Shown here: one piece after another, positions 7,412 through 14,527 of the stretch
Layout: the number at the start of each line of letters is the position of its first letter
How positions within the stretch are numbered: the first letter of the stretch is position 1
NCBI GenBank assembly: GCA_005888925.1
Contig: VBCP01000106.1
Span: 1-15,486, forward strand
DNA from: Betaproteobacteria bacterium
GTDB lineage: Bacteria; Pseudomonadota; Gammaproteobacteria; Burkholderiales; SG8-39
DNA: 15,486 nt
Direction: 5' to 3'
Position numbers and translations under genes: made by a program
The notes under the pieces: model-generated
Told to the model about the DNA's origin: nothing
Databases searched by the model: none
What the model saw: the letters and a program-made list of their open reading frames with translations, nothing else

Positions 7412-7920
7412 TTCCGGCGATCGAGCGGCCGAGCTCGGGCGCGGTGATCGTCAACGGGCAGAACGTCGGCGCGCTCAAGCGCCCGGCGATTCCCTATCTG
7501 CGCCGCAACCTCGGGCTCGTGTTCCAGGACCAGAAGCTGCTCTACGACCGCTCGGTCTACGACAACGTCATGCTGCCGCTCGCCTTCTCCGCGCATCCGC
7601 CGAAGGAGGCGGCGCGCCGGGCGCGTGCCGCGCTCGACAAGGTGGGGCTGCTCGCGCGCGAGAAGTCGAACCCGATCCAGCTCTCGGGCGGTGAGCAGCA
7701 ACGCCTCGCGATCGCACGCGCGGTGGTCAACCGGCCGTCGATCCTGCTCGCCGACGAGCCCACGGCGAACCTCGACGCCGAGTCGGCGCGCCGCATCGTC
7801 GAGATCTTCGTCGAGTTCAACCAGGTCGGCGTCACGGTGCTCATCGCCACGCACGACCAGGCGCTGGTGGCGCAATACGGCAAGCGGCTCTTGCACCTCG
7901 AGGCCGGGCGCATGCAATGA
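6694..7920 (+). CDS. FtsX'-'FtsE chimera created by tandem duplication
   Basis: This open frame encodes 408 aa: FtsX residues 1-239, a junction Val240 (GTT, bases 7411-7413), then FtsE residues 49-216. The FtsX part keeps three membrane segments (about 22-42, 163-185, 212-237) and the periplasmic domain, but loses the last 52 residues with the fourth segment. The FtsE part keeps the Q-loop, signature (about 330-336), Walker B (Asp354-Glu355) and His387, but lacks Walker A, so it should not bind ATP normally. With FtsX's known N-in topology, ending after three segments would leave the FtsE part in the periplasm. It starts at the ftsE ATGA overlap and ends at an identical ATGA with intact ftsX. 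It may be a non-functional by-product, a dominant-negative partner, or absent from the real genome if the repeat is an assembly error. Confidence 0.8.
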   Translation: MKAWLRQHRQAFARALRRIGALNALVIGIALALPAGGYALLESLRAVAGRLTVQPQISVFLDAKRADVDALSARIKRDARVSRLRFVPREQALKELAAVQGLPELVAVLGRNPLPDAFVVTAADESIEPLAADLARLPGVAHVQADALWARRLATLARLARIGLWLLAGLLGTALIAVTFNTIRLQILTQREEIEVSKLIGATDGFIRRPFYYAGLLQGLAGGALALVLVAVTLALLNRVPAIERPSSGAVIVNGQNVGALKRPAIPYLRRNLGLVFQDQKLLYDRSVYDNVMLPLAFSAHPPKEAARRARAALDKVGLLAREKSNPIQLSGGEQQRLAIARAVVNRPSILLADEPTANLDAESARRIVEIFVEFNQVGVTVLIATHDQALVAQYGKRLLHLEAGRMQ

Positions 7921-8634
7921 AAGCCTGGCTGCGACAGCATCGGCAGGCATTTGCGCGCGCGCTGCGGCGAATCGGAGCGCTCAATGCGCTGGTCATCGGC
8001 ATCGCGCTCGCGCTGCCGGCAGGAGGCTATGCGCTGCTCGAAAGCCTGCGCGCGGTGGCGGGCCGCCTGACCGTGCAGCCGCAGATCTCGGTGTTCCTCG
8101 ATGCCAAGCGCGCCGACGTCGATGCGCTCTCTGCCAGGATCAAACGCGACGCGCGCGTGTCGCGGCTGCGTTTCGTGCCGCGCGAACAGGCGCTGAAAGA
8201 GCTCGCCGCGGTCCAGGGCCTGCCCGAGCTGGTCGCGGTCCTCGGGCGCAATCCATTGCCGGACGCCTTCGTCGTCACGGCCGCCGACGAGAGCATCGAG
8301 CCGCTCGCGGCCGACCTCGCAAGACTGCCCGGCGTCGCGCACGTACAGGCCGATGCGCTCTGGGCACGGCGCCTGGCAACGCTCGCGCGCCTCGCGCGGA
8401 TCGGGTTGTGGCTTCTCGCCGGCTTGCTGGGCACGGCGCTCATCGCCGTGACGTTCAACACCATCCGCCTGCAGATCCTCACGCAGCGCGAGGAGATCGA
8501 GGTCTCCAAGCTGATCGGCGCGACCGACGGCTTCATCCGCCGGCCGTTCTATTACGCCGGTCTGCTCCAGGGCCTCGCCGGCGGCGCGCTCGCGCTCGTC
8601 CTGGTGGCCGTCACGCTGGCGCTGCTCAACCGCG
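7412..8634 (+). repeat. Tandem direct repeat, copy B (1223 bp)
   Basis: This is the second copy of the ftsE-ftsX block, offset by exactly 1223 bases from copy A. It supplies the FtsE part of the chimera and the first 239 codons of the intact ftsX. Identity ends at 8634: the next base is A (8635), where copy A is followed by T (7412). Complete identity over 1.2 kb, including silent positions, means the event is very recent, is kept uniform by recombination, or is artificial. Confidence 0.95.
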
Positions 8635-8792
8635 AAGTGCGCACCCTCGCCGACTCCTATGGCTCGGACTTCCGTTTCGCCTTCCTCGGCGCGGGGGATG
8701 CGGGGGCATTCCTGCTTTTCGCCGCCGTGCTAGGGTGGTTGGGCGCCCACCTCTCGGTCAGCCGTCACCTGCGGGCGATCGAGCCCACCTAG
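7917..8792 (+). CDS. ftsX: Cell-division protein FtsX (intact copy)
   Basis: FtsX is the membrane subunit of FtsEX at the division septum; its periplasmic loop relays FtsE ATPase state to murein hydrolase activators. The 291-aa product is of normal length. It has an N-terminal cytoplasmic tail, membrane segment 1 at about 22-42, a periplasmic domain of about 120 residues, segments 2 and 3 at about 163-185 and 212-237, and segment 4 at about 262-282. REEIEVSKLIGATDGFIRRPF (187-211 region) is the conserved cytoplasmic loop of the family. In the expected ancestral arrangement it overlaps ftsE directly; here its ATG overlaps the stop of the chimera instead, so translational coupling is kept. Codons 1-239 lie in repeat copy B and only the last 52 codons are unique. 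Confidence 0.94.
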   Translation: MKAWLRQHRQAFARALRRIGALNALVIGIALALPAGGYALLESLRAVAGRLTVQPQISVFLDAKRADVDALSARIKRDARVSRLRFVPREQALKELAAVQGLPELVAVLGRNPLPDAFVVTAADESIEPLAADLARLPGVAHVQADALWARRLATLARLARIGLWLLAGLLGTALIAVTFNTIRLQILTQREEIEVSKLIGATDGFIRRPFYYAGLLQGLAGGALALVLVAVTLALLNREVRTLADSYGSDFRFAFLGAGDAGAFLLFAAVLGWLGAHLSVSRHLRAIEPT

Positions 8793-8844
8793 ATATGTCA
8801 GTACTCGCTATCGGTACCTCTATGGCAGGGAACCGGATCAGGAG

Positions 8845-8871
8845 TTAGCACTCTAAATATCCGAGTGCTAA
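8845..8871 (+). promoter_or_regulatory. CIRCE operator (HrcA-binding inverted repeat) before rpoH
   Basis: TTAGCACTC at 8845-8853 and GAGTGCTAA at 8863-8871 are perfect inverted 9-mers separated by a 9-base spacer, exactly the CIRCE consensus bound by the heat-shock repressor HrcA. It ends 26 bases before the rpoH start. TTAGCA (8845-8850) and TAAACT (8869-8874) at 18-bp spacing could serve as weak -35 and -10 boxes lying over the operator, which would suit repression, but this promoter is only a guess. HrcA itself is not in the window. Confidence 0.95.
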
Positions 8872-8883
8872 ACTTTATTTCCC

Positions 8884-8890
8884 AAGGAGG
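8884..8890 (+). promoter_or_regulatory. rpoH: Strong ribosome-binding site of rpoH
   Basis: AAGGAGG is a full match to the 16S rRNA 3' end. It lies one base before the ATG at 8892, too close to serve it, and seven bases before the ATG at 8898, which is ideal. It therefore decides the start in favour of 8898. Confidence 0.85.
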
Positions 8891-8897
8891 AATGTCC

Positions 8898-9761
<864 letters not shown>

Positions 9762-9767
<6 letters not shown>

Positions 9768-9785
9768 ACCGTTTTTATTTCAGGA
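9762..9785. terminator. Possible weak bidirectional hairpin between rpoH and the Sco gene
   Basis: TCCTGAA (9762-9768) and TTCAGGA (9779-9785) form a 7-bp stem around a 10-base loop containing five T's. It spans the stop codons of the convergent rpoH and Sco genes, which are only seven bases apart. The stem is short and has no T-run after it in either direction, so it is at best a weak terminator. Confidence 0.3.
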
Positions 9786-10362
9786 TGACGCGCAGGTCAT
9801 CAGGCAGATCCTGCGCGAGGCGGTCGTACCTGACTAAGAGCCGCAGTCTCCCCTGTGGGTCGATGACGTAGCTCTGCGCGCTGTGGTCGATCGTGTAGCT
9901 ATCACCCTGCTTGCGCTTCTCGAAGTAGATCTTGAAGTCCTTCGCCACGCGCTGCGTGGCCGCCAGATCGCCGCGCAGCGCGAGGAACCGGGGATCGAAG
10001 GCGCGCACATACTGCGCGAGCTCGCCGGGCGTGTCGCGCTCGGGATCCACGGTGACGAAGAGCACCTGCACACGCTCGGCGTCCGGGCCGAGCGCCTTCA
10101 TGGCGCTCGCGAGATCGGCGAGCGTGGTCGGACAGACGTCCGGACAATGCGTGAAGCCGAAGAACAGCACCACCGCCTTGCCGCGGAAATCCTCGAGGTG
10201 CCGCACGCGGCCGCTGGTGTCGGGCAGCTCGAGCGATCTGCCGTACTCGGCGCCAGTGATGTCGGTGCTCTTGAACTTCGGAGCGCCGTCGCAGGCGGCT
10301 AGCGCCAGGCTAAAGGTAATGATCGACCAGAAGCGCAGCGAAGAGGAGAGCCAGATAGGCAA
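9775..10362 (-). CDS. Sco-family copper chaperone lipoprotein
   Basis: Sco (SCO1/SenC) proteins deliver copper to, or reduce, the CuA site of cytochrome c oxidase from the periplasmic side of the membrane. The 195-aa product has a hydrophobic leader ending in LAAC (Cys24), a plausible lipobox. It then has a thioredoxin-like fold with the copper-binding pair Cys73 and Cys77 in THCPDVCPTT and the third ligand His160 in YTIDHSAQSYVIDPQGRL. The start is uncertain: TTG at 10362 lies 53 nt inside the end of ctaB and lacks a Shine-Dalgarno, but no in-frame ATG or GTG precedes the leader, so translation is probably coupled to ctaB. As the last gene of the oxidase assembly set it converges on rpoH. 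Confidence 0.92.
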   Translation of the reverse strand: MPIWLSSSLRFWSIITFSLALAACDGAPKFKSTDITGAEYGRSLELPDTSGRVRHLEDFRGKAVVLFFGFTHCPDVCPTTLADLASAMKALGPDAERVQVLFVTVDPERDTPGELAQYVRAFDPRFLALRGDLAATQRVAKDFKIYFEKRKQGDSYTIDHSAQSYVIDPQGRLRLLVRYDRLAQDLPDDLRVILK

Positions 10363-11209
10363 TCGAGTACCGGAAGGTTTTCTGCGCGACGGCGTCGCTG
10401 TAGGCTACGTAGATGCGCAGCGCGTAGCCGATGAACACGCCGCCCAGCGCGAGCGCGGCAAACAGGTAAAGCAGCCCGCTCATGCGCACGACGTAAGGCA
10501 GCAGGGTGACGGCGAAGAGAATCAACGTATAGAGCAGCACCTGCAGCCGCGTGTAATCGCGGCCGTGCGTCACCGGGAGCATCGGCACGCCGGCGCGCGC
10601 GTAGTCTTCGGTGCGATACAGGGCGAGCGACCAGAAGTGCGGCGGCGTCCAGGCGAAGATGATGAGGAACAGCAGCATCGCCTCGGTCGTCACCTCGCCC
10701 GTGACCGCGGCCCAGCCGAGCACCGGCGGCATCGCTCCCGAGGCGCCGCCGATGACGATGTTCTGCGGCGTGGCCGGCTTGAGGATCAGCGTGTAGACGA
10801 CGGCGTAGCCGACGAACGTGGCGAGCGTGAGCCCCATGGTGAGCGGGTTTACGAAGTGCGCGAGGAGCCAGAGCCCTAGGCTACCGAGCACGCCGGCGAA
10901 GGCGAGCGTCGGCGCCGCGCTGAGCTCGCCGCGCGGCAAAGGCCGCCAGCGCGTGCGCAGCATGAGCGCGTCGATCCTTTGCTCGACCAGGCAGTTCACC
11001 GCCGCGGCGGCGCCCGCGACCAGCGCGATGCCGAGGGTCGCCGCGACGAGGATCCGCGGCGGCACCATTCCCGGCGTGGCGAGGAACATGCCGATCACCG
11101 CGGTGAACACGATGAGCGAGACGACGCGCGGCTTGGTCAGCGCGCAAAATGCACGAATGCGCGCGCGCAGGCGCTGGGCAAATCCGGCCGAAAGTGCGTG
11201 AGCAGTCAC
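10310..11209 (-). CDS. ctaB: Protoheme IX farnesyltransferase (heme O synthase)
   Basis: CtaB (CyoE/COX10) attaches a farnesyl group to heme B, making heme O, the substrate for CtaA. It is an integral membrane UbiA-family enzyme. The 299-aa product shows several hydrophobic helices. The first prenyl-diphosphate motif region is NCLVEQRIDALMLRTRWRPL, and the second conserved segment TEDYARAGVPMLPV follows AWTPPHFWSLALYR. In the first motif a Glu stands near where an Asp is common. The GTG at 11209 overlaps the ctaA stop as GTGA, which fixes the start, and leads into a basic N-terminal tail before LTKPRVVSLIVFTAV. It lies between ctaA and the Sco gene, so heme A synthesis and copper delivery are encoded together. 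Confidence 0.96.
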   Translation of the reverse strand: MTAHALSAGFAQRLRARIRAFCALTKPRVVSLIVFTAVIGMFLATPGMVPPRILVAATLGIALVAGAAAAVNCLVEQRIDALMLRTRWRPLPRGELSAAPTLAFAGVLGSLGLWLLAHFVNPLTMGLTLATFVGYAVVYTLILKPATPQNIVIGGASGAMPPVLGWAAVTGEVTTEAMLLFLIIFAWTPPHFWSLALYRTEDYARAGVPMLPVTHGRDYTRLQVLLYTLILFAVTLLPYVVRMSGLLYLFAALALGGVFIGYALRIYVAYSDAVAQKTFRYSIAYLALLFAALLVDHYL

Positions 11210-12129
11210 TGGGAAGGACGTAAGCCGCGGAAGGCGAAAAAGTTTAGCACGACGAGCGCCGCGAGCAGCAGGGCAGCGCCGGCGTTGTGCGCGGCCGCGA
11301 GCGCAAGAGGCAGGCCGAGCGCCACATTCGCGACGCCGAGCCCGAACTGCAGCGCCACCAGCGTCCCGACGATTATCGCCAGCCGCGGCGCCAGACGCCA
11401 CGCGCGCGCGGCTCCGATCAGCACGGCGGTGAGCGCGACCAGCGCGAAAAGCCGGTGCGTCCAATGAATCGCGCGCAGCGCGTCGTGGGACAGCAGGTCG
11501 CCTTGCGGCGTCTTCCCAAGCTCGCGCACGACGTGAAAGGCGCTGGTGAAGTCCATTGGGCCGCTGCAAAGAGGCAGCGTGGGACAGGCGAGCGCCGCGT
11601 AGTTCGCGCTCACCCAGCCGCCGAGCATGATCTGCACGACCAGCATCGCCAGCGCAGCCGCGGCGGTGGAGCGCAAGCGGCGCATCTCCGGCGCCGGCGC
11701 ATGCGGCCACTGTGCGAGCGCGAGCCAGGCGAGGAGCGCGAGCGTCGCCATGCCGCCCACAAGATGCGCGGTGACGATCGCCGGCTTGAGTAGCATCGTC
11801 ACGGTCCATTTGCCGAGCGTCGCCTGGAACACCACCAGCAACACCACCGCCGTGACGAGCGGCGCGGACTGGCGCAGGCGCCAGGCCGCGACGGCGAGGG
11901 CCAGGATCAGTGCGCCGAGCGTACCGGCGAGATAGCGATGGCCCATTTCCTTCCATGCCCGGGCGAGCGCATCGCGGTCGGCGATGTCGGCAGGCAGCGG
12001 CTGGCCGTAGCACAGCGGCCAGTCCGGGCAGCCGAGGCCTGCATCCGACAGCCGGACATAGGCGCCCATCACCACGACGATGAACGCGAGCGCGAGCGCC
12101 GCTATACAGAGAGAGCGGAAAACCTTCAT
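11206..12129 (-). CDS. ctaA: Heme A synthase (COX15/CtaA family)
   Basis: CtaA oxidises the C8 methyl of heme O to a formyl group, giving the heme A used by the aa3 oxidase. The 307-aa protein is polytopic. The conserved heme-ligand histidines appear in KEMGHRYLAG, IVTAHLVGG, IHWTHRLFA and AAHNAGAAL. Two external cysteine pairs are present, in GCPDWPLCYG and ACPTLPLCSG, as in the Cys-containing class of this family. The ATG at 12129 gives the usual start just before the first membrane helix and overlaps the previous stop as ATGA; in-frame codons further upstream are the neighbouring gene read in another frame. It is followed by ctaB with a GTGA overlap, so the two heme A enzymes are likely made in step. 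Confidence 0.96.
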   Translation of the reverse strand: MKVFRSLCIAALALAFIVVVMGAYVRLSDAGLGCPDWPLCYGQPLPADIADRDALARAWKEMGHRYLAGTLGALILALAVAAWRLRQSAPLVTAVVLLVVFQATLGKWTVTMLLKPAIVTAHLVGGMATLALLAWLALAQWPHAPAPEMRRLRSTAAAALAMLVVQIMLGGWVSANYAALACPTLPLCSGPMDFTSAFHVVRELGKTPQGDLLSHDALRAIHWTHRLFALVALTAVLIGAARAWRLAPRLAIIVGTLVALQFGLGVANVALGLPLALAAAHNAGAALLLAALVVLNFFAFRGLRPSQ

Positions 12130-12581
12130 CCGAACCGCGAGTACTTCATCAGGCGCTGCAGGTCCTTGATGAGCCTCGACGGATCGGGATCGCCCGGAAA
12201 GCGCATCATCAGGTTGCCGAGCGGATCGACGAGATAGATGTACTCGGGGGCGTTGCCGGGAAGCGACTTCAGCAGCTCGGCATCGGCCGCGGCGAGATGG
12301 CTGCCCTCGATCGCGGCGAGCAATTCGGCCCGCGGCTTGCCGCCATCGGTGAGTAGCCACAGCCGCTCGATGCGCTCGGCGTCCTTGCCCTGCCCGCGTC
12401 GAACTTGCCGCACGACGTAGAGCTTCGGCACGAGCGGACCGGCGAGCGGGCGCGGCGCGATCAGCTCGCCGTAGTTGGCGGTCTGGCCGGAGATCCAGCG
12501 GTACTCGTAGGCGAGCCATCCGAGCGCGAATGGCGCGGCGCAGACTGCGAGCAGCGCGGCGAGCCTAAGGCGCGGGGACAC
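12126..12581 (-). CDS. Sco-like membrane-anchored protein without copper motif, oxidase cluster
   Basis: This 151-aa protein has one N-terminal membrane segment (about residues 7-25) and a soluble domain that should face the periplasm. I do not know a defined function. The C-terminal part, YIYLVDPLGNLMMRFPGDPD, resembles the end of the thioredoxin-like Sco fold, where Sco itself has YVIDPQGRL. No CxxxC copper pair is present; the only Cys is in the membrane segment. A gene of this kind between SURF1 and ctaA is common in betaproteobacterial oxidase clusters, so an assembly role is likely but inferred from place alone. The GTG at 12581 lies 17 nt inside SURF1, and the stop overlaps ctaA as ATGA. 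Confidence 0.8.
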   Translation of the reverse strand: MSPRLRLAALLAVCAAPFALGWLAYEYRWISGQTANYGELIAPRPLAGPLVPKLYVVRQVRRGQGKDAERIERLWLLTDGGKPRAELLAAIEGSHLAAADAELLKSLPGNAPEYIYLVDPLGNLMMRFPGDPDPSRLIKDLQRLMKYSRFG

Positions 12582-13275
12582 GGCGCACGGAGAGCACGGC
12601 CAGGAGCACGATGGCGAGCCCGGCGAACAAGTACCACTGCAGCGCGTAGCTCTCGTGTCTTTCGATGCCGAGGTCGGGGCGCGGCCAGTCGCGCGCGAGC
12701 CCGTCGTCGGCGTCCGAGTGCTGCTCGATCACGAGCGGCTGCAGGCGCAGCCCGGTCTCGGCGGCGAAGGCGCCGATGTCGAGGTTCTGGCGGACCCTGC
12801 CCGTCGGAGCGCTGCCAGCCTGCAGGGCATGCGGCAGGCGCTCGAGTGCAATGCCTTCGACGCGCTGCTCATCGGCCGGCGTGCGCACCTCGGGGACCAC
12901 CATGCGAGATGGGGGCGCAGCGATCCAGCCGCGATTGACGAGCACATGCCATTCGGAGCCTGCGAGCGCGAGCGGCGTGACCACTTCATATCCCGGCCGG
13001 CCGCGGCGCAGCCGGTTGTCGAGCAGCACGGTGCGCTCGGCGACGAAGCGGCCGCGCGCCGCGACGCGCTTGTGGAGCAGCGTGCCGGTATCCACTTCGG
13101 CCGGTGCGAGCTGGATGGGGGGCAATTTAAGTGCGCGTTCGAGCTCGGCGCCGAGCGCGCGTTTCTGCTCGGCACGGCGCGCCTGCCAGTTGCCGAGCAG
13201 CACGAAGGCGGCGCACGCGGCCGCCGCCGCGGCGAGCGCCCAGCCGCGCGGGCGGAAAGAGTATCCTCGGAGCAT
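12565..13275 (-). CDS. SURF1-family cytochrome oxidase assembly protein
   Basis: SURF1 (Shy1) proteins help insert heme A into subunit I of cytochrome c oxidase. The 236-aa product has the classic hairpin: a membrane segment near the N-terminus (about 11-28) followed by LLGNWQARRAEQK, a large periplasmic domain with GYEVVTPLALAGSEWHVLVN and RGWI, and a second membrane segment near the C-terminus (about 212-230). The ATG at 13275 shares bases with the start codon of the divergent gene at 13274, and AGG about six bases upstream could act as ribosome-binding site. It heads the second part of the oxidase set (SURF1, Sco-like protein, ctaA, ctaB, Sco), so a promoter should lie inside or near the DUF2909-like gene. 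Confidence 0.94.
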   Translation of the reverse strand: MLRGYSFRPRGWALAAAAAACAAFVLLGNWQARRAEQKRALGAELERALKLPPIQLAPAEVDTGTLLHKRVAARGRFVAERTVLLDNRLRRGRPGYEVVTPLALAGSEWHVLVNRGWIAAPPSRMVVPEVRTPADEQRVEGIALERLPHALQAGSAPTGRVRQNLDIGAFAAETGLRLQPLVIEQHSDADDGLARDWPRPDLGIERHESYALQWYLFAGLAIVLLAVLSVRRVPAP

Positions 13276-13468
13276 GCGCTACCTGGTGATCGGCGTCTTC
13301 GTGCTGATCGTCGTGAGCCTCTTCTCGGCGCTCTTCTTCGTCTACCGCGACCGCAGCGGCTCGACGCGCGCGCTCAAGGCGCTCACGATCCGCGTCGCGC
13401 TGTCGGTGGGACTGTTCGCCTTCCTGATGCTCGGCTATTACCTCGGCTGGTTCCGCGAGCGCTTATAA
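13274..13468 (+). CDS. Small twin-transmembrane protein (DUF2909-like)
   Basis: This 64-aa protein has two membrane segments, MRYLVIGVFVLIVVSLFSAL and LSVGLFAFLMLGYYLGWF, joined by a short basic loop YRDRSGSTRALKALTIR. That is the pattern of the DUF2909 (twin transmembrane) proteins found beside oxidase genes; the function is unknown. It is the only plus-strand gene in the oxidase cluster. Its ATG overlaps the SURF1 ATG on the other strand (CATG at 13273-13276), and its stop overlaps the coxC stop (TTATAA at 13463-13468). GGAG ends only one base before the ATG, so initiation may be inefficient. The assignment rests on length, topology and place. Confidence 0.8.
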   Translation: MRYLVIGVFVLIVVSLFSALFFVYRDRSGSTRALKALTIRVALSVGLFAFLMLGYYLGWFRERL

Positions 13469-14329
13469 CCAGTAGACGAAAATGAACAGGCCGAGCCACA
13501 CCACGTCGACGAAGTGCCAGTACCAGGCGACGCCCTCGAAGCCGAAATGATGATCGGGCGTGAAGTGCCCGGCGATGCAGCGGAACAGAATCACCGTCAG
13601 CATGATCGCGCCGCAGGTGACGTGGAAGCCGTGGAAGCCGGTGAGCATGAAGAAGGTCGAGCCGTAGGCGCCGGTCGAGAGCTTGAGGTTCAGCTCGGAA
13701 TAGGCGTGGGCGTACTCGTAGGCCTGGCAGGTGAGGAAGGTCACGCCCAGCAGGATGGTGAGCGCCATGAACAGGATCAGCTGGCCGCGCCGGTTCTCCT
13801 TCAGCGCCCAATGCGCGATCGTCACCGTGACACCCGAGCTGAGCAGCAGCAGCGTGTTGATCGCCGGTATGCCCCACGCGCCCATCGGCGAGAACTGCTC
13901 CATGAAGCCCGGGCCGGCCGAAGGCCAGTGCGGCGTGAAGCCCGGCCACATCAGCGCGTTGCTCTCGATGGTGGCGAGGTCGGGCACCGAATACTGGCGC
14001 ACCCACCATAGCGCGCCGAAGAAAGCGCCGAAGAACATCACCTCGGAGAAGATGAACCAGCTCATGCCCCAGCGGAACGAGAGGTCCTCCCAGGCTCCGT
14101 ATTTGCCGCCCTCGGACTCGCGGATCACGTCGCCGAACCACCTCACCATCATGTAGAGCAGCAGCATCAAGCCTGCGGCGATCGACACCCAGCCGCCGGC
14201 GCGGCCGTTGAACACGAAGATCGCGCCGAGCGCCATCAGGAACAGCGCGCCCGCGCCCATGATCGGCCACGGCATCGGCGCCGGCACGGCGTAATGTTGC
14301 TGGCGTTCGGTGGATGCGCTGTGGGCCAT
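13463..14329 (-). CDS. coxC: Cytochrome c oxidase subunit III
   Basis: Subunit III (CtaE) stabilises the heme-copper core of the aa3 oxidase in the inner membrane and supports proton uptake. The 288-aa product is a complete seven-helix subunit III. Recognisable segments are WFGDVIRESEGGKY, the second-helix SWFIFSEVMFFGAFFGALWW with its conserved Glu, AHWALKENRRGQL, ACQAYEYAHA-type residues in TCQAYEYAHAYSEL, FFMLTGFHGFHVTCGAIML, and the terminal WHFVDVVWLGLFIFVYWL. The ATG at 14329 is preceded by AGGGGA, a good ribosome-binding site. It follows the DUF2970-like gene with an 18-nt gap. The stop lies in a palindromic TTATAA shared with the convergent DUF2909-like gene, so transcription from the cox promoter probably runs on, antisense to that gene. 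Confidence 0.97.
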   Translation of the reverse strand: MAHSASTERQQHYAVPAPMPWPIMGAGALFLMALGAIFVFNGRAGGWVSIAAGLMLLLYMMVRWFGDVIRESEGGKYGAWEDLSFRWGMSWFIFSEVMFFGAFFGALWWVRQYSVPDLATIESNALMWPGFTPHWPSAGPGFMEQFSPMGAWGIPAINTLLLLSSGVTVTIAHWALKENRRGQLILFMALTILLGVTFLTCQAYEYAHAYSELNLKLSTGAYGSTFFMLTGFHGFHVTCGAIMLTVILFRCIAGHFTPDHHFGFEGVAWYWHFVDVVWLGLFIFVYWL

Positions 14330-14347
14330 GTCGTTTCCCCTGTTATT

Positions 14348-14527
14348 TCAGCTGACGACGATGCGGACGATCGTGCGGATGGCGAAGATGAACAGCACGA
14401 CGCACAGCACCGCGACGATGATGAGGTGCACCGGGTTGATCCGCGCGCTCTCGTGAGCGACGCGCCGGCGCACGCCGATGAAGCCCGAGAGCACCGTCTT
14501 CACCGTGTCGAGGAAGGAACTTGCCAC
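14348..14527 (-). CDS. Small membrane protein, DUF2970-like
   Basis: The product is 59 aa with a soluble start SSFLDTVKTVLSGFIGVRRR, the conserved-looking INPVHLIIVAV, and one membrane helix through about residue 52. Size, the FxGxRR and NPVH patterns and position between ctaG and coxC match the DUF2970 family of betaproteobacterial oxidase clusters, whose role is not established. The start is a GTG at 14527 sharing one base with the ctaG stop (TAGTG), with AGGGGG nine bases upstream as ribosome-binding site. Longer in-frame reading to 14680 only shadows ctaG. Confidence 0.85.
   Translation of the reverse strand: MASSFLDTVKTVLSGFIGVRRRVAHESARINPVHLIIVAVLCVVLFIFAIRTIVRIVVS

Noticed and set aside
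6334..7950. A long minus-strand open frame (about 538 codons) across both ftsEX copies
   Set aside because: It is the antisense shadow of ftsE and ftsX; its apparent internal repeat simply mirrors the tandem duplication. No signal, motif or start site supports it.
6189..8634. Insertion sequence or transposon as the cause of the ftsEX repeat
   Set aside because: There is no transposase, terminal inverted repeat or target-site duplication. The repeated DNA is entirely ftsE and ftsX sequence joined directly.
8865..8897. Earlier rpoH starts at 8865 or 8892
   Set aside because: The codon at 8865 lies inside the CIRCE site and before the ribosome-binding site. The ATG at 8892 is one base from AAGGAGG, too close for normal initiation.
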